From Neobacillus sp. Marseille-Q6967 (lineage in GTDB: Bacteria > Bacillota > Bacilli > Bacillales > Cytobacillaceae): a stretch of 64,000 nt of DNA. The position numbers were made by a program, and so were the translations under genes. The notes beneath the pieces are model-generated. The model searched no databases. It saw only the letters and a program-made list of their open reading frames with translations, and was not told the DNA's origin. The stretch spans positions 2,284,001 through 2,348,000 of the forward strand of contig NZ_CAMGZB010000001.1 in assembly GCF_946151075.1 (NCBI RefSeq), in the 5' to 3' direction. This document shows positions 1 through 10,284 of the stretch, one piece after another (position 1 is the first letter of the stretch; every line of letters begins with the position of its first letter).

Positions 1-579
1 GCCAAATTTTTTGGACTTATTGACTTAATCTATCAATTGTTTAAATCGAGTGTCTTTTTTTGGATTACGTTAGTGAAAGGCTTTATTTTTTTAGGACTAA
101 CAACATCTTTTTGTACACTGCTTGAAGTCATCGAGGAAACTTTATCGGGAAATGGGACGCCAACTAAACAGTTGTTTAAAGAAATTATCCCCAAATATAA
201 GGGCACTAAAAAATTATCGTTTATAACGTTTTGTCTAATCATCTACTTAAGTGCGTTCATACTTTTGCCGTTTCCTGCTTCTCTTAGCAGCAGCACTGCC
301 TCAATGATCAAGTTTGCGATAATCTATCTTTTTATATTGACATTGGTGTTATTCACCTATATTTCGTGGATCTTAGTGAAAATGGATTTAAGTATGAAGC
401 AAACGATTATGTATGGTTTTTATTTAATGATGAAAAGGTTCATCAGAACGATTACCTTAATTTTAATGATGGTTGCTATCTTTTATCTAGCGCATATGAA
501 TTTTATCTTCTTAATTTTCCTAGCGCCTGCATTCTATGCTTTTGGCGTAAGACTCATACTACATAATATTGAAGGATGA
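1..579 (+). CDS. DUF624 (YesL-like) membrane protein, 5' partial
   Basis: The reading frame is open from the first base, so the true start lies outside the window; the TTG at 37 is only the first possible start inside it. About 193 residues are visible. They form several hydrophobic segments (roughly residues 13-35, 70-95, 100-125 and 145-180) separated by short basic loops, the pattern of the DUF624/YesL family. Family members are usually found beside sugar ABC permeases and glycosidases, and their biochemical role is not established. The gene ends 31 bp before the SGNH hydrolase gene and is probably in one operon with it and the GH5 gene. Family assignment rests on pattern and context. Confidence 0.6.
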   Translation, partial: AKFFGLIDLIYQLFKSSVFFWITLVKGFIFLGLTTSFCTLLEVIEETLSGNGTPTKQLFKEIIPKYKGTKKLSFITFCLIIYLSAFILLPFPASLSSSTASMIKFAIIYLFILTLVLFTYISWILVKMDLSMKQTIMYGFYLMMKRFIRTITLILMMVAIFYLAHMNFIFLIFLAPAFYAFGVRLILHNIEG

Positions 580-609
580 CAACAGCCTATATTAAATGGA
601 GGAATAAAA

Positions 610-1767
610 GTGAAAAACGCATTTAGGATCTGGAAATGGGTGGGTTCTTGGAGCGTCAGCCCTGTTGACTTTACTTCAGCACCGCTTCACTTTAACAAAC
701 AAACCCTTCGGGCAAAAATTAAACTCTCAATAGGTGGAAAAAAAATAAGGTTAAAACTTTCAAATCGATTTGGCCATCAATCAATATATCTATCAGGTGT
801 AACTGTTGCACTGGCTGACAAGGATAGTGGTATTGCTGAGGGCACAAACCGTCCTGTTACCTTTAATGGTGAGTCTTCCATAACGATAAATCCCGGGCAG
901 GAAGTTGTTATTAGTGATGAAATAGAGTTAGAAACAACCGATTTAGACTGCGTGTCTATTAGTCTTGTATTTCCGGAAAAAACGCGGGTTACTACAGCCT
1001 ATTTTGGGAGCAGTGAATGTTATACATCCATTCAGGGAGATTACTCTAATACTGCTTCCTTCCCGTTTGATAAGGAAAGAATCAAGACAGGTATGGAGGC
1101 GGCTTTACCATTGTTAACAGGCATTGATGTGTTAACGGGGGAGGAATATTCGTCTGTCGTAACTTTCGGTGACTCGATTACGGCGATGGATTGGCCTGAT
1201 TACTTTGCAGAGAGATTAAAAAAGGAGTCAATGAAACTTGGTGTTTTACGTCAAGGAATTGGTGGAAATAAGGTTTTAAATGACAGTCCTGAAACCCACC
1301 GCTACGGAATTGCCGGGATTGATCGATTTGAGACAGATGTGGTTCAGCAAACGGGGGTTAAATATGTCATTGTTTTACAAGGTGTGAATGACATTATTCA
1401 TTCCTGCGGCCCAAATCCGATTTCAATACCGGTCTGTGCCGAAGAAATTATTGCCGGCTTGAAGAAATATATTCAATTGGCGCATGAAAAAAATATAAAA
1501 ATATTTGGTGCTACCATTATGCCGTTTGGCGGTTACAACGGGATTACTACTCAAGAGGAAAAGAAAAGGCAACAAGTGAATAATTGGATTCGAACGTCTG
1601 GTGAATTTGATGCTGTTATTGATTTCGATAAGGTGACACAAAATCCGGATAATCCAAATGAACTTTTACCGGTGTATGATTCAGGTGATCATTTGCATCC
1701 CAGCAAAAATGGTGCAAAAGCGATGGCAGATTCCATAGATGTAAGCTTTTTTAAGTATTTTAGGTAG
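610..1767 (+). CDS. SGNH/GDSL-family esterase with N-terminal beta domain
   Basis: This 385-aa protein has a beta-rich N-terminal domain (about residues 10-165) followed by an SGNH hydrolase domain. All four blocks are visible: block I TFGDSIT with nucleophile Ser189, block II glycine in RQGIGGN near 218, block III GVND with Asn260, and block V DHLHP giving Asp360 and His363. Such enzymes usually remove acetyl or other acyl groups from carbohydrates. No signal peptide is seen, so it should act in the cytoplasm on imported sugars. The GTG start at 610 follows a GGAGG at 599-603. It sits between the DUF624 gene and a GH5 gene, which suggests deacetylation of an oligosaccharide then cut by the GH5 enzyme. 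The substrate cannot be read from the sequence. Confidence 0.82.
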   Translation: MKNAFRIWKWVGSWSVSPVDFTSAPLHFNKQTLRAKIKLSIGGKKIRLKLSNRFGHQSIYLSGVTVALADKDSGIAEGTNRPVTFNGESSITINPGQEVVISDEIELETTDLDCVSISLVFPEKTRVTTAYFGSSECYTSIQGDYSNTASFPFDKERIKTGMEAALPLLTGIDVLTGEEYSSVVTFGDSITAMDWPDYFAERLKKESMKLGVLRQGIGGNKVLNDSPETHRYGIAGIDRFETDVVQQTGVKYVIVLQGVNDIIHSCGPNPISIPVCAEEIIAGLKKYIQLAHEKNIKIFGATIMPFGGYNGITTQEEKKRQQVNNWIRTSGEFDAVIDFDKVTQNPDNPNELLPVYDSGDHLHPSKNGAKAMADSIDVSFFKYFR

Positions 1768-1807
1768 TTAGTATGAACAACTAAAATTCGTTTAAACACA
1801 GGAGGCA

Positions 1808-3145
1808 ATGATGGATCACTTTATAACCCGTCACGGGGATAAGTTGTTTAATGGTCAAGAGGAATTCCGGTTTGTTTCAATTAATATACCAAACTTACAT
1901 ATTAATGAAGACCCATTACCAAATTGGCATCGGATTGATCCGTGGGAAGTAGAAGATGCCTTTAAAACCATCAATTTAATGGGCGGCCAGGTTACTAGGA
2001 TGTACACTTTTTCTGTTAAAGGGGGAATACGCCCAGGTGAAAATGGAAAAGCACATATCTATGGTCCAGGACAGTTCGATGAAGAATTGTTCCAGGATTT
2101 AGATAAGGTGATTGAGCTGGCAAACAAACACAATGTTAGATTGATTATTCCATTTATTGACTTTTGGGATTGGTTTGGAGGGGTCAAGCACTTTGCAGCG
2201 TTAAGGGGAAAATCATTTTCTGCATTTTGGACCGACCGGGAAATTATAGAGGATTTCAAAACACTGATCAACTATGTTATCAATCGCACAAATTCGTATA
2301 CAGGCGTTCCATACAAGGAAGAGAAAGCGATTATGGCCTGGGAAACTGGAAATGAACTTGATGATTGTCCGGATGCATGGACGGAAGAAATAGCTGCGTA
2401 TATAAGAACTCTTGATCAAAACCACTTAATTATTGATGGTAAATACGGGTTATCAGATTCATCATTAGAAAATCCAAATATTGATATTGTTTCAAACCAT
2501 TATTATGTGGATCGAGGGCACGACATCATCGGCCGTGTTAAGGCTGATATCAAACATTCAAAAGGTAAAAAGCCTTTCATCATTGGAGAATTTAATCATA
2601 AAGATCCTAACATCGTAGAGAAGGTGATGAAAACAGCTGTTGAAGAAGGAGTAACAGGTGCTCTCTTATGGAGTCTTCGATATCATAGTAAAGGTGGAGG
2701 ATTTTATTATCACGGTGAACCAAATGAACCTAATAATCCCTGCTTTAATTGGCCTGGATTTCCTTCAAGGGACGCAACGGGTGAAATAGAAAAACTTCAC
2801 TGTTTAAGAGAATCCGCCTACCAAATCAGAAAGTGTTCAATTCCAGAATTAGAGCCTCCAGAGGCACCTATACTTTTACCGATTTTAACTCCGGAGGCTA
2901 TTAAATGGCGTGGGTCAGCTGGTGCCGAAAAATATATTTTAGAACGTGCTGAACATCACGATGGTCCTTGGATGGTTATTTCCGACAATATATTAGAAGA
3001 CTCCGTCCCATTTGTACCATATCAAGATGTTCCTTCATCTGAGGGCAGCTATTTTTATAGAATAATGGCTTGTAATCCTGGGGGTATATCTGCCCCATCC
3101 AACGTTGAATCAGTGGAATACAAAACAGCAATCGAAATTAAGTGA
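1808..3145 (+). CDS. GH5-like (mannanase-type) intracellular glycoside hydrolase with C-terminal Fn3-like domain
   Basis: The 445-aa protein has a TIM-barrel glycosidase domain (about 1-335). The acid/base is probably Glu183 in AWETGNELDD and the nucleophile Glu261 in PFIIGEFNHKD, the arrangement of clan GH-A enzymes such as GH5 endo-mannanases. The last ~95 residues look like a fibronectin-III module. There is no signal peptide, which is unusual for an endo-acting polysaccharidase and suggests a substrate of imported oligosaccharides, perhaps manno-oligosaccharides. The ATG at 1808 lies 3 bp after GGAGGCA; the next codon is also ATG. It is 40 bp downstream of the SGNH esterase gene and probably co-transcribed. 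GH5 is preferred over other clan GH-A families, and the exact linkage specificity is unknown. Confidence 0.75.
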   Translation: MMDHFITRHGDKLFNGQEEFRFVSINIPNLHINEDPLPNWHRIDPWEVEDAFKTINLMGGQVTRMYTFSVKGGIRPGENGKAHIYGPGQFDEELFQDLDKVIELANKHNVRLIIPFIDFWDWFGGVKHFAALRGKSFSAFWTDREIIEDFKTLINYVINRTNSYTGVPYKEEKAIMAWETGNELDDCPDAWTEEIAAYIRTLDQNHLIIDGKYGLSDSSLENPNIDIVSNHYYVDRGHDIIGRVKADIKHSKGKKPFIIGEFNHKDPNIVEKVMKTAVEEGVTGALLWSLRYHSKGGGFYYHGEPNEPNNPCFNWPGFPSRDATGEIEKLHCLRESAYQIRKCSIPELEPPEAPILLPILTPEAIKWRGSAGAEKYILERAEHHDGPWMVISDNILEDSVPFVPYQDVPSSEGSYFYRIMACNPGGISAPSNVESVEYKTAIEIK

Positions 3146-3244
3146 TTGCTGATTTAAAGTAGTTGCTTTATAAAACACACATAATATGACGGAAGCCGAA
3201 ATATTATATTGTGTTCAAAGTGCTTAGGAAGGAGGCGGCAGATT

Positions 3245-4996
3245 ATGCATAGCTTGCGTTGGGCTTGGGGGTATATACGTAAATACCAAACTCGATTAGT
3301 AATAGGCCTTTTGCTGGCATTAGTGGTGGCGGGATTAAATATGCTGAATCCTTATATAGCTGGACAGATTGTCGACAAGGTTATGTATGGACAGCAAGAA
3401 AACCTTTTATGGAAGCTGTTGGTACTGATGATCGTCGTAACCTTTATCAGAACAGTTGTCCGTTACGGATATCAAATGATGTTCGAAAAGCTATCGCAAA
3501 ATGTTATTTTTACGATCAGAAAGCATCTTTATGATCGTCTTCATCAATTGGATTTTAGTTTTTACGACCAAACCAAAACAGGGGACATTATGGCTCGGAT
3601 GACAGGTGATCTCGAAGCCGTCCGCCATTTTACAGCTTGGTCGATTTATATGATTTTTGAGCATGCCATGGTTTTAATTTTTGCCATCGGATTTATGTTC
3701 TATATTAATCCGGTTTTGGCTTTGGCGATGTTGATGGTTACACCAATTATCGGCTTTTTTGCCTTTCGGTTAACGTATGATGTCCGCCCGACTTTTACAG
3801 AGATTCGAAATCAATTTGCCAGATTAAATTCTGTTGTACAGGAAAATATCAGCGGAAACCGGGTAGTCAAAGCTTTTTCAAAGGAAGATTATGAGATTGA
3901 AAAGTTTACAGTAGAAAATGAAGGCTTTAAGGCACGGAATCTTCAATCTGCTAAAGTTTGGGAAAAATATTTACCCATTCTCGATTCACTGGCAGGAGTA
4001 TTAACGGTTGTCATGATTTTGGTCGGCGGGATTATGGTCATTCGCGGCTCTTTATCATTTGGAGAGTTAGTAACGTTTAATTCTTTAATTTGGGCTTTAA
4101 ATAACCCTATGCGGATGGCTGGTTGGCTGATTAATGATGTCCAACGATTTATTGCGTCCGCAGAAAAGGTTGAGGATTTGCTGAATACTAAACCAAAAAT
4201 CACGAATAACGTGGAAGTGATTAACATGAAAGATTTCAAAGGTGTAGTAGAATTCGATCGTGTTCACTTTAGTTATGGTGAGGGGCCTGTACTAAACGAT
4301 ATTAGTTTTAAAGTGAAACCGGGGCAGACGATTGCCATCATTGGACCAACAGGTGCTGGAAAATCGACATTAGTAAATTTACTTAGCCGGTTTTATGATG
4401 CAGCGAATGGTGAAGTAAAAGTAGATGGAACCAATGTTAAGGAATGGGATCTTCATACATTACGCGAAGGTATGGCAATGGTCATGCAGGATATTTTTCT
4501 GTTTTCCGATACCATTGAAGGAAATATTGCCTATGGAAATCCTAATGCAACGCTTGAATCGGTTCAATCTGCTGCGAAAATGGCTGAAGCACATGAGTTT
4601 ATAAATGAGCTGCCTGAAGGTTATGACACCATTGTCGGCGAACGGGGGGTTGGTCTTTCAGGAGGACAGCGGCAGCGGATCGCCTTAGCACGTGCGATAT
4701 TAAAAGACCCGTCTATTTTAATTTTAGATGATACAACCTCCAGTGTTGATATGGAAACAGAGCTGAAGATTCAAAATACATTAAAAAGGTTCATGAAAAA
4801 TAAAACTTGCTTTATTATTGCTCACCGGATTTCTTCCGTTAAAGAGGCAGATTTAATTATCGTAATGGAAAACGGCAGAATCATTGAAAGAGGAAATCAT
4901 GAAGAACTGCTTAAGAAAAAAGCTTATTACTATAATGTTTATAAGAATCAATATGGAAACTTTGATCATCAGCTCCATGGTCAGGAAGTGATATAG
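3245..4996 (+). CDS. ABC exporter half-transporter A (degenerate catalytic site)
   Basis: This is a fused membrane/ATPase half-transporter of 583 aa with six predicted helices (about 15-310) and a C-terminal nucleotide-binding domain. Walker A is GPTGAGKST (near 367) and the signature is LSGGQ (near 471). Walker B reads LILDDTTSS, so the usual catalytic glutamate is aspartate. That is the hallmark of the degenerate-site subunit of heterodimeric exporters such as BmrC/BmrD or TM287/288. I place the start at ATG 3245, which follows AGGAGG at 3230-3235; the frame is open upstream to 3209 but without a ribosome site. The next half-transporter begins directly after this stop codon. The substrate could be a drug, lipid or peptide. 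Confidence 0.88.
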   Translation: MHSLRWAWGYIRKYQTRLVIGLLLALVVAGLNMLNPYIAGQIVDKVMYGQQENLLWKLLVLMIVVTFIRTVVRYGYQMMFEKLSQNVIFTIRKHLYDRLHQLDFSFYDQTKTGDIMARMTGDLEAVRHFTAWSIYMIFEHAMVLIFAIGFMFYINPVLALAMLMVTPIIGFFAFRLTYDVRPTFTEIRNQFARLNSVVQENISGNRVVKAFSKEDYEIEKFTVENEGFKARNLQSAKVWEKYLPILDSLAGVLTVVMILVGGIMVIRGSLSFGELVTFNSLIWALNNPMRMAGWLINDVQRFIASAEKVEDLLNTKPKITNNVEVINMKDFKGVVEFDRVHFSYGEGPVLNDISFKVKPGQTIAIIGPTGAGKSTLVNLLSRFYDAANGEVKVDGTNVKEWDLHTLREGMAMVMQDIFLFSDTIEGNIAYGNPNATLESVQSAAKMAEAHEFINELPEGYDTIVGERGVGLSGGQRQRIALARAILKDPSILILDDTTSSVDMETELKIQNTLKRFMKNKTCFIIAHRISSVKEADLIIVMENGRIIERGNHEELLKKKAYYYNVYKNQYGNFDHQLHGQEVI

Positions 4997-6775
4997 ATGG
5001 CTCGCAATAAATTTGATGTAGATGAAGAGCTGGAAACCCCGTTTAGTTTTTCGCATTTAAAGAGGCTATTCAGTTATTTAAGGCCTTACAAAGGAAAAAT
5101 CATTTTAACCGTTCTCATCATGTTAATTGCCAGTGGTGCAAACTTAATTGGACCCTACTTAATTAAACAGGCTATTGATAAAGAAATTCCAAGTAAAGAT
5201 ATAACAGGGCTATGGATTCTATCAGGGATTTATTTCTTAGCACTTATCATAACTGGAATATGTATGAGATATCGAATTAGAATGATGTCACAAATCGGCC
5301 AGAGTGTCATTAAGAAGATAAGGGAAGATTTATTTGTCCATTTACAGAAACTTTCCTTTTCCTTTTACGACAGCAGGCCACATGGCAAGATTTTAGTTCG
5401 CGTAGTCAATTATGTTAATTCTTTAAGTGACTTACTTTCTAACGGTCTGATTAATTTAATTACAGACATCTTTAGCTTAATCGTCATCCTGGGCTTTATG
5501 ATCTCGATTGATGCAAAGCTTACGCTTCTTGCAATGGCCGGTTTCCCAGTTCTTGCTGGAGTCATCTTCTTGATTAAAAATGCCCAGCGTAAAGCCTGGC
5601 AGGATTTAAGCAATAAGCAGTCCAATATGAATGCCTATATTCATGAAAGCATCAATGGGATAAAAGTAACCCAGGCTTTTTCAAGAGAAGAAGAAAATAA
5701 AAAAATCTTTGAAGAAGTATCTGGAGGTTATCGCCGATCCTGGATGAAAGCCGTATATATTCAATTTTTATTATGGCCTTCGATTGAGAATATTTCGGTC
5801 CTAACGGTTTCTCTCATCTATGTTGTTGGTATCGCCTCGATTGGCCAAGGAGTTACCGTAGGAGCACTCGTTGCATTTGTCGGTTATATTTGGATGTTTT
5901 GGACACCTCTTGCCAATATCGGTAATTTTTATAATGCAATTATTAATGCTATGGCCTATTTAGAGCGGATATTTGAGATGATGGATGAAAAGCCGACGGT
6001 CATAGATAAAACAAAATCTAGTGTACTTAAACCGATTAAAGGAAAAGTAGAGTTTGACCAAGTTGTGTTTGGTTATGAAGAAGAAAGAATTCTCGATCAT
6101 ATCAACTTTAAAGTAAATCCGGGGGATACAATCGCTCTTGTAGGGGCAACAGGATCAGGGAAGACGACCATCGTCAGTTTAATCAGCCGATTTTATGATG
6201 TGAACAGCGGACAAATCAGAATAGATGATGTGGATATTAGCTCGGTAACATTAGCTTCCCTCAGGAAGCAAATGGGGGTCATGCTTCAAGATCCATTTAT
6301 TTTTTCAGGAACGATTATGGATAATATCCGTTATGGAAAGTTGGATGCAACAGATGAAGAAGTGATAAGGGCGTCAAAAGCAGTGCAGGCCCATGAATTT
6401 ATTATGGGTTTGAAGGATGGATATCAAACAGAAGTAAATGAACGAGGTACGAGGCTCTCAACGGGACAAAGGCAGTTAATATCCTTTGCAAGGGCACTGC
6501 TGGCAGATCCTAAAATTCTTATACTAGATGAAGCAACTTCATCGATTGATACCGAAACGGAGCTTGCTCTGCAAAAAGGATTGGAAACATTGTTAGCTGG
6601 CAGAACATCGTTTATTATTGCACACAGACTCTCGACGATTCAAAATGCCACACGGATATTATTTATCGATAAAGGGAGAATCCTCGAAGAAGGGTCACAT
6701 GAGGAGTTACTAAATAAAAAAGGACTATACTGGAGGCTGCATAACTCCCAGCATGCATCCTTTGAGGCTGGGTAA
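4997..6775 (+). CDS. ABC exporter half-transporter B (partner subunit)
   Basis: This 592-aa half-transporter begins at the base after the stop codon of half-transporter A, so the two are translationally coupled and should form one heterodimer. Six membrane helices precede an ATPase domain with Walker A GATGSGKTT and an intact Walker B LILDEATSS carrying the catalytic glutamate. The signature is LSTGQ (near 487) instead of LSGGQ. An intact Glu here plus a weakened signature complements the Asp-for-Glu change in subunit A: the site formed by A's Walker motifs and B's signature is degenerate, and the other is active. YfiB/YfiC- or BmrC/BmrD-type multidrug exporters are the nearest known models. 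A hairpin plus T-run overlaps the end of the gene. Confidence 0.88.
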   Translation: MARNKFDVDEELETPFSFSHLKRLFSYLRPYKGKIILTVLIMLIASGANLIGPYLIKQAIDKEIPSKDITGLWILSGIYFLALIITGICMRYRIRMMSQIGQSVIKKIREDLFVHLQKLSFSFYDSRPHGKILVRVVNYVNSLSDLLSNGLINLITDIFSLIVILGFMISIDAKLTLLAMAGFPVLAGVIFLIKNAQRKAWQDLSNKQSNMNAYIHESINGIKVTQAFSREEENKKIFEEVSGGYRRSWMKAVYIQFLLWPSIENISVLTVSLIYVVGIASIGQGVTVGALVAFVGYIWMFWTPLANIGNFYNAIINAMAYLERIFEMMDEKPTVIDKTKSSVLKPIKGKVEFDQVVFGYEEERILDHINFKVNPGDTIALVGATGSGKTTIVSLISRFYDVNSGQIRIDDVDISSVTLASLRKQMGVMLQDPFIFSGTIMDNIRYGKLDATDEEVIRASKAVQAHEFIMGLKDGYQTEVNERGTRLSTGQRQLISFARALLADPKILILDEATSSIDTETELALQKGLETLLAGRTSFIIAHRLSTIQNATRILFIDKGRILEEGSHEELLNKKGLYWRLHNSQHASFEAG

Positions 6776-6784
6776 TTTTTTTTT
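6747..6784 (+). terminator. Rho-independent terminator of the ABC exporter operon
   Basis: The arms CCCAGC (6747-6752) and GCTGGG (6767-6772) are followed by TAATTTTTTTTT. The hairpin lies within the last codons of half-transporter B. The stem is short but the T-run is strong. Confidence 0.55.
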
Positions 6785-6838
6785 GAAGTGTAATCATGTC
6801 TATTCTTTTTATTGTAAATATATATGCAACTTAAATGA

Positions 6839-8323
<1,485 letters not shown>

Positions 8324-8338
8324 ATACTGTATAAAAGA

Positions 8339-8362
8339 GGGTATCCAAAATTTTGGATACCC
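8339..8362. terminator. Bidirectional terminator between convergent genes
   Basis: A perfect 12-bp inverted repeat, GGGTATCCAAAA/TTTTGGATACCC, lies between the GH1 gene and the opposing HAD gene. The T-run on each side is weak, but the position fits transcription end for both strands. Confidence 0.65.
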
Positions 8363-8373
8363 TGTTAATATAT

Positions 8374-9165
8374 TTAAACCGCTTCTACTTCTAATAATCC
8401 TAGCAACTCTAAGCCTCGAAGAATACCATCTTCGTCAACATGTTTGGTAACATATTTTGCAACCTTTTTTACTTCTTCTTCAGCATTTCCCATAGCTACG
8501 CTATTTTTAACGAATGAAAGCATTTCGAGATCATTAAGACCATCCCCAAACGCATAAACTTGATCCATAGAGATATTTAAGTGATTAATTAATGCCTCAA
8601 TTCCTCTTGCTTTGGAACCGCCAACAGGAAGCACATCTACTGAACATTCATGCCATCTGACAAAGTCAAACTTAGTGAAATTCTCCCGATAGGTCTCTAT
8701 TTCTTCCTCAACACAGAAATGGAGACATTGATAGATTTCTTGCTCTTGATAAAAGGAAGGATCAAAAGTAGGGGTTTCTTCAATCTTAAGTGAACCAATT
8801 GCCGCGTCAATATAAGGGTGTGATTCGGTATTGGAATACATCTTTTCATGGTTTTCATAAACAATTGGATTCTTTTTGTTGACGGAAAATTGGGTTAAAC
8901 TTTCCAGCTCTTCTTTGTCCAAAGGATTTTTATAGACTGGAGTGCCGTTATAGACAACATATGAACCATTAAAGCTTACATACGTATGAATCCCTAGTTC
9001 TTCTCGTAAGTCCTTAAACATAAATGGCGCTCGGCCGGTCGCAATTGCAATCTCATGACCTAATTCTTTTAATCTATTAACTGCCCATTTTGTGGATTCT
9101 GGTAGTTTTTTATCATGATTCAAAAGCGTGCCATCGATATCGAAAAAAATCATTTGTTTTTTCAA
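8374..9165 (-). CDS. Cof-type HAD-IIB sugar-phosphate phosphatase
   Basis: This 263-aa protein has the HAD core: motif I FFDIDGTLL with the nucleophile and acid aspartates at the N terminus, a conserved lysine in GGSKARGI, and motif IV GDGLNDLEM. The large C2-type cap between them is typical of Cof/YwpJ-like phosphatases, which act broadly on sugar phosphates and nucleotides. The start used is TTG at 9165, 9-10 bp after AAGGTGG; an ATG four codons later is possible. The YdcZ-type transporter gene lies 29 bp upstream on the same strand, so the two probably form an operon. The specific substrate cannot be predicted. Confidence 0.85.
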   Translation of the reverse strand: MKKQMIFFDIDGTLLNHDKKLPESTKWAVNRLKELGHEIAIATGRAPFMFKDLREELGIHTYVSFNGSYVVYNGTPVYKNPLDKEELESLTQFSVNKKNPIVYENHEKMYSNTESHPYIDAAIGSLKIEETPTFDPSFYQEQEIYQCLHFCVEEEIETYRENFTKFDFVRWHECSVDVLPVGGSKARGIEALINHLNISMDQVYAFGDGLNDLEMLSFVKNSVAMGNAEEEVKKVAKYVTKHVDEDGILRGLELLGLLEVEAV

Positions 9166-9194
9166 ACTGTTATTCCACCTTTCTTTCTATTAAA

Positions 9195-9695
9195 CTAAGA
9201 AATCTGTTTTTCTATGGTGATAGTTTGTGTAGATTTAACTGCTTCTGATGATGAATTGCTCTTTAAGAGCAGAAATACCCCTGCCATGATAATCACTATA
9301 CTAATAATCCGAAGAGTATTAACAGGGCGGACTGGAGAGCCGAACAATCCGAACTGATCGGCAATCGTTGACCCGATAATTTGACCTAAAACCACAAGTA
9401 CAAACGCTGTACCTGCACCTACATTTGAGATCGAAAAACTAAGGATTGTAAAGATAACTAAACCAATTATAGCCGAAAACAGGTACCATTTAAAGCCGAG
9501 TTGAAGTGACAGGACGAATCCTAATTTTTGAGGACGTACAATCATGATAATAAGTGCAGGTATTGCCTGAACTAGTGACAGCCACAGAAACATGGCAGGC
9601 GAACCAATCGCTTTACCGCCTAAACTATTGATAAGCCCGTGAATACTGATTAATAGACCCGATAGAAAAGAAAATAGCAATGATAGGATGAACAT
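9195..9695 (-). CDS. YdcZ-type DMT transporter
   Basis: This 166-aa protein is almost entirely hydrophobic, with about five membrane helices: residues 1-22, 33-53, 65-88, 95-115 and 125-145. It matches the small DMT-superfamily group DUF606/YdcZ, including the Gly-rich first helix and the VLGQIIGSTIADQFG segment. Members of this group act as half-size transporters, often in pairs, with mostly unknown substrates. The ATG at 9695 follows AGGGAC. It is the first gene of a probable two-gene unit with the Cof-type phosphatase downstream, but the link in function is not clear. Confidence 0.78.
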   Translation of the reverse strand: MFILSLLFSFLSGLLISIHGLINSLGGKAIGSPAMFLWLSLVQAIPALIIMIVRPQKLGFVLSLQLGFKWYLFSAIIGLVIFTILSFSISNVGAGTAFVLVVLGQIIGSTIADQFGLFGSPVRPVNTLRIISIVIIMAGVFLLLKSNSSSEAVKSTQTITIEKQIS

Positions 9696-9724
9696 ATAAA
9701 GTCCCTGCCTTAGTGATTATTTCA

Positions 9725-9763
9725 TAAAAATCCCCCACATGCATTCATTTCCTATGTGGGGGA
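9725..9763 (-). terminator. Terminator of ptsH
   Basis: On the minus strand TCCCCCACAT (9754-9763) pairs with ATGTGGGGGA (9731-9740) around a 13-nt loop, followed by TTTTTATG. It lies just after the HPr stop codon. Confidence 0.8.
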
Positions 9764-9779
9764 TTATTATTGAATCTGA

Positions 9780-10046
9780 TTAATTTGCCAAACCTTCTTT
9801 TTTCAATACTTCTTCAAGCTTTTGAACGGCTGCATCCCCATCTTCACCTTCAGCGATAACGGTAATTTCAGCTCCACTCGGAATCCCCAAAGACATAACA
9901 CCCATAATGGATTTTAGATTCACCTGTTTTTCTTTGTATTGAAGTTTAATTTCTGATTGAAATTGGGACGCTGTGCTGACAAGAACAGTCGCAGGACGAG
10001 CATGTATCCCCGCAGAATCAATTACAGTAAACGTTTTTTCAGCCAT
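9780..10046 (-). CDS. ptsH: Phosphocarrier protein HPr
   Basis: The 88-aa protein has the HPr hallmarks: GIHARPAT with the phosphoryl-accepting His15, and [11 protein letters not shown] with the regulatory Ser46 phosphorylated by HprK. It carries phosphate from Enzyme I to the PTS permeases, and its Ser-P form is the CcpA corepressor. His15 rules out the catalytically dead paralogue Crh. The ATG at 10046 is 8 bp from AAGGAGG; an ATG two codons earlier is too close to that site. No ptsI (Enzyme I) follows: a terminator lies directly downstream, so this is a single-gene unit rather than the usual ptsHI operon. Confidence 0.93.
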   Translation of the reverse strand: MAEKTFTVIDSAGIHARPATVLVSTASQFQSEIKLQYKEKQVNLKSIMGVMSLGIPSGAEITVIAEGEDGDAAVQKLEEVLKKEGLAN

Positions 10047-10107
10047 ATTCATTTCCTCCTTAAAATTCTTACTTATACATTTTGCCACCATAAACCTTAT
10101 TCTATGT

Positions 10108-10121
10108 TAAAAGCGGTTACA
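10108..10121. promoter_or_regulatory. cre-like site upstream of ptsH
   Basis: TAAAAGCGGTTACA matches the 14-base catabolite-response consensus TGNAANCGNTNNCA at all but one defined base (A for G at position 2). It lies about 65 bp upstream of the HPr start. This is a weak call based on the motif alone. Confidence 0.3.
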
Positions 10122-10284
10122 TTTACACATAGGAAATTTCCTTTGCTATAACGGAAATCGAAATATAATCCTTTTATTTTGAATTCAAGAGTATTTTTAG
10201 TAATATTTATATGAATGCTATTGTTTATACTTTTACTAGAGTTAAAAGCATATAAATAACATAAATTAAACAAGGGGTATGATT

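Noticed and set aside
9780..10046. Crh rather than HPr
   Set aside because: His15 is present in GIHARPAT; Crh has lost this residue.
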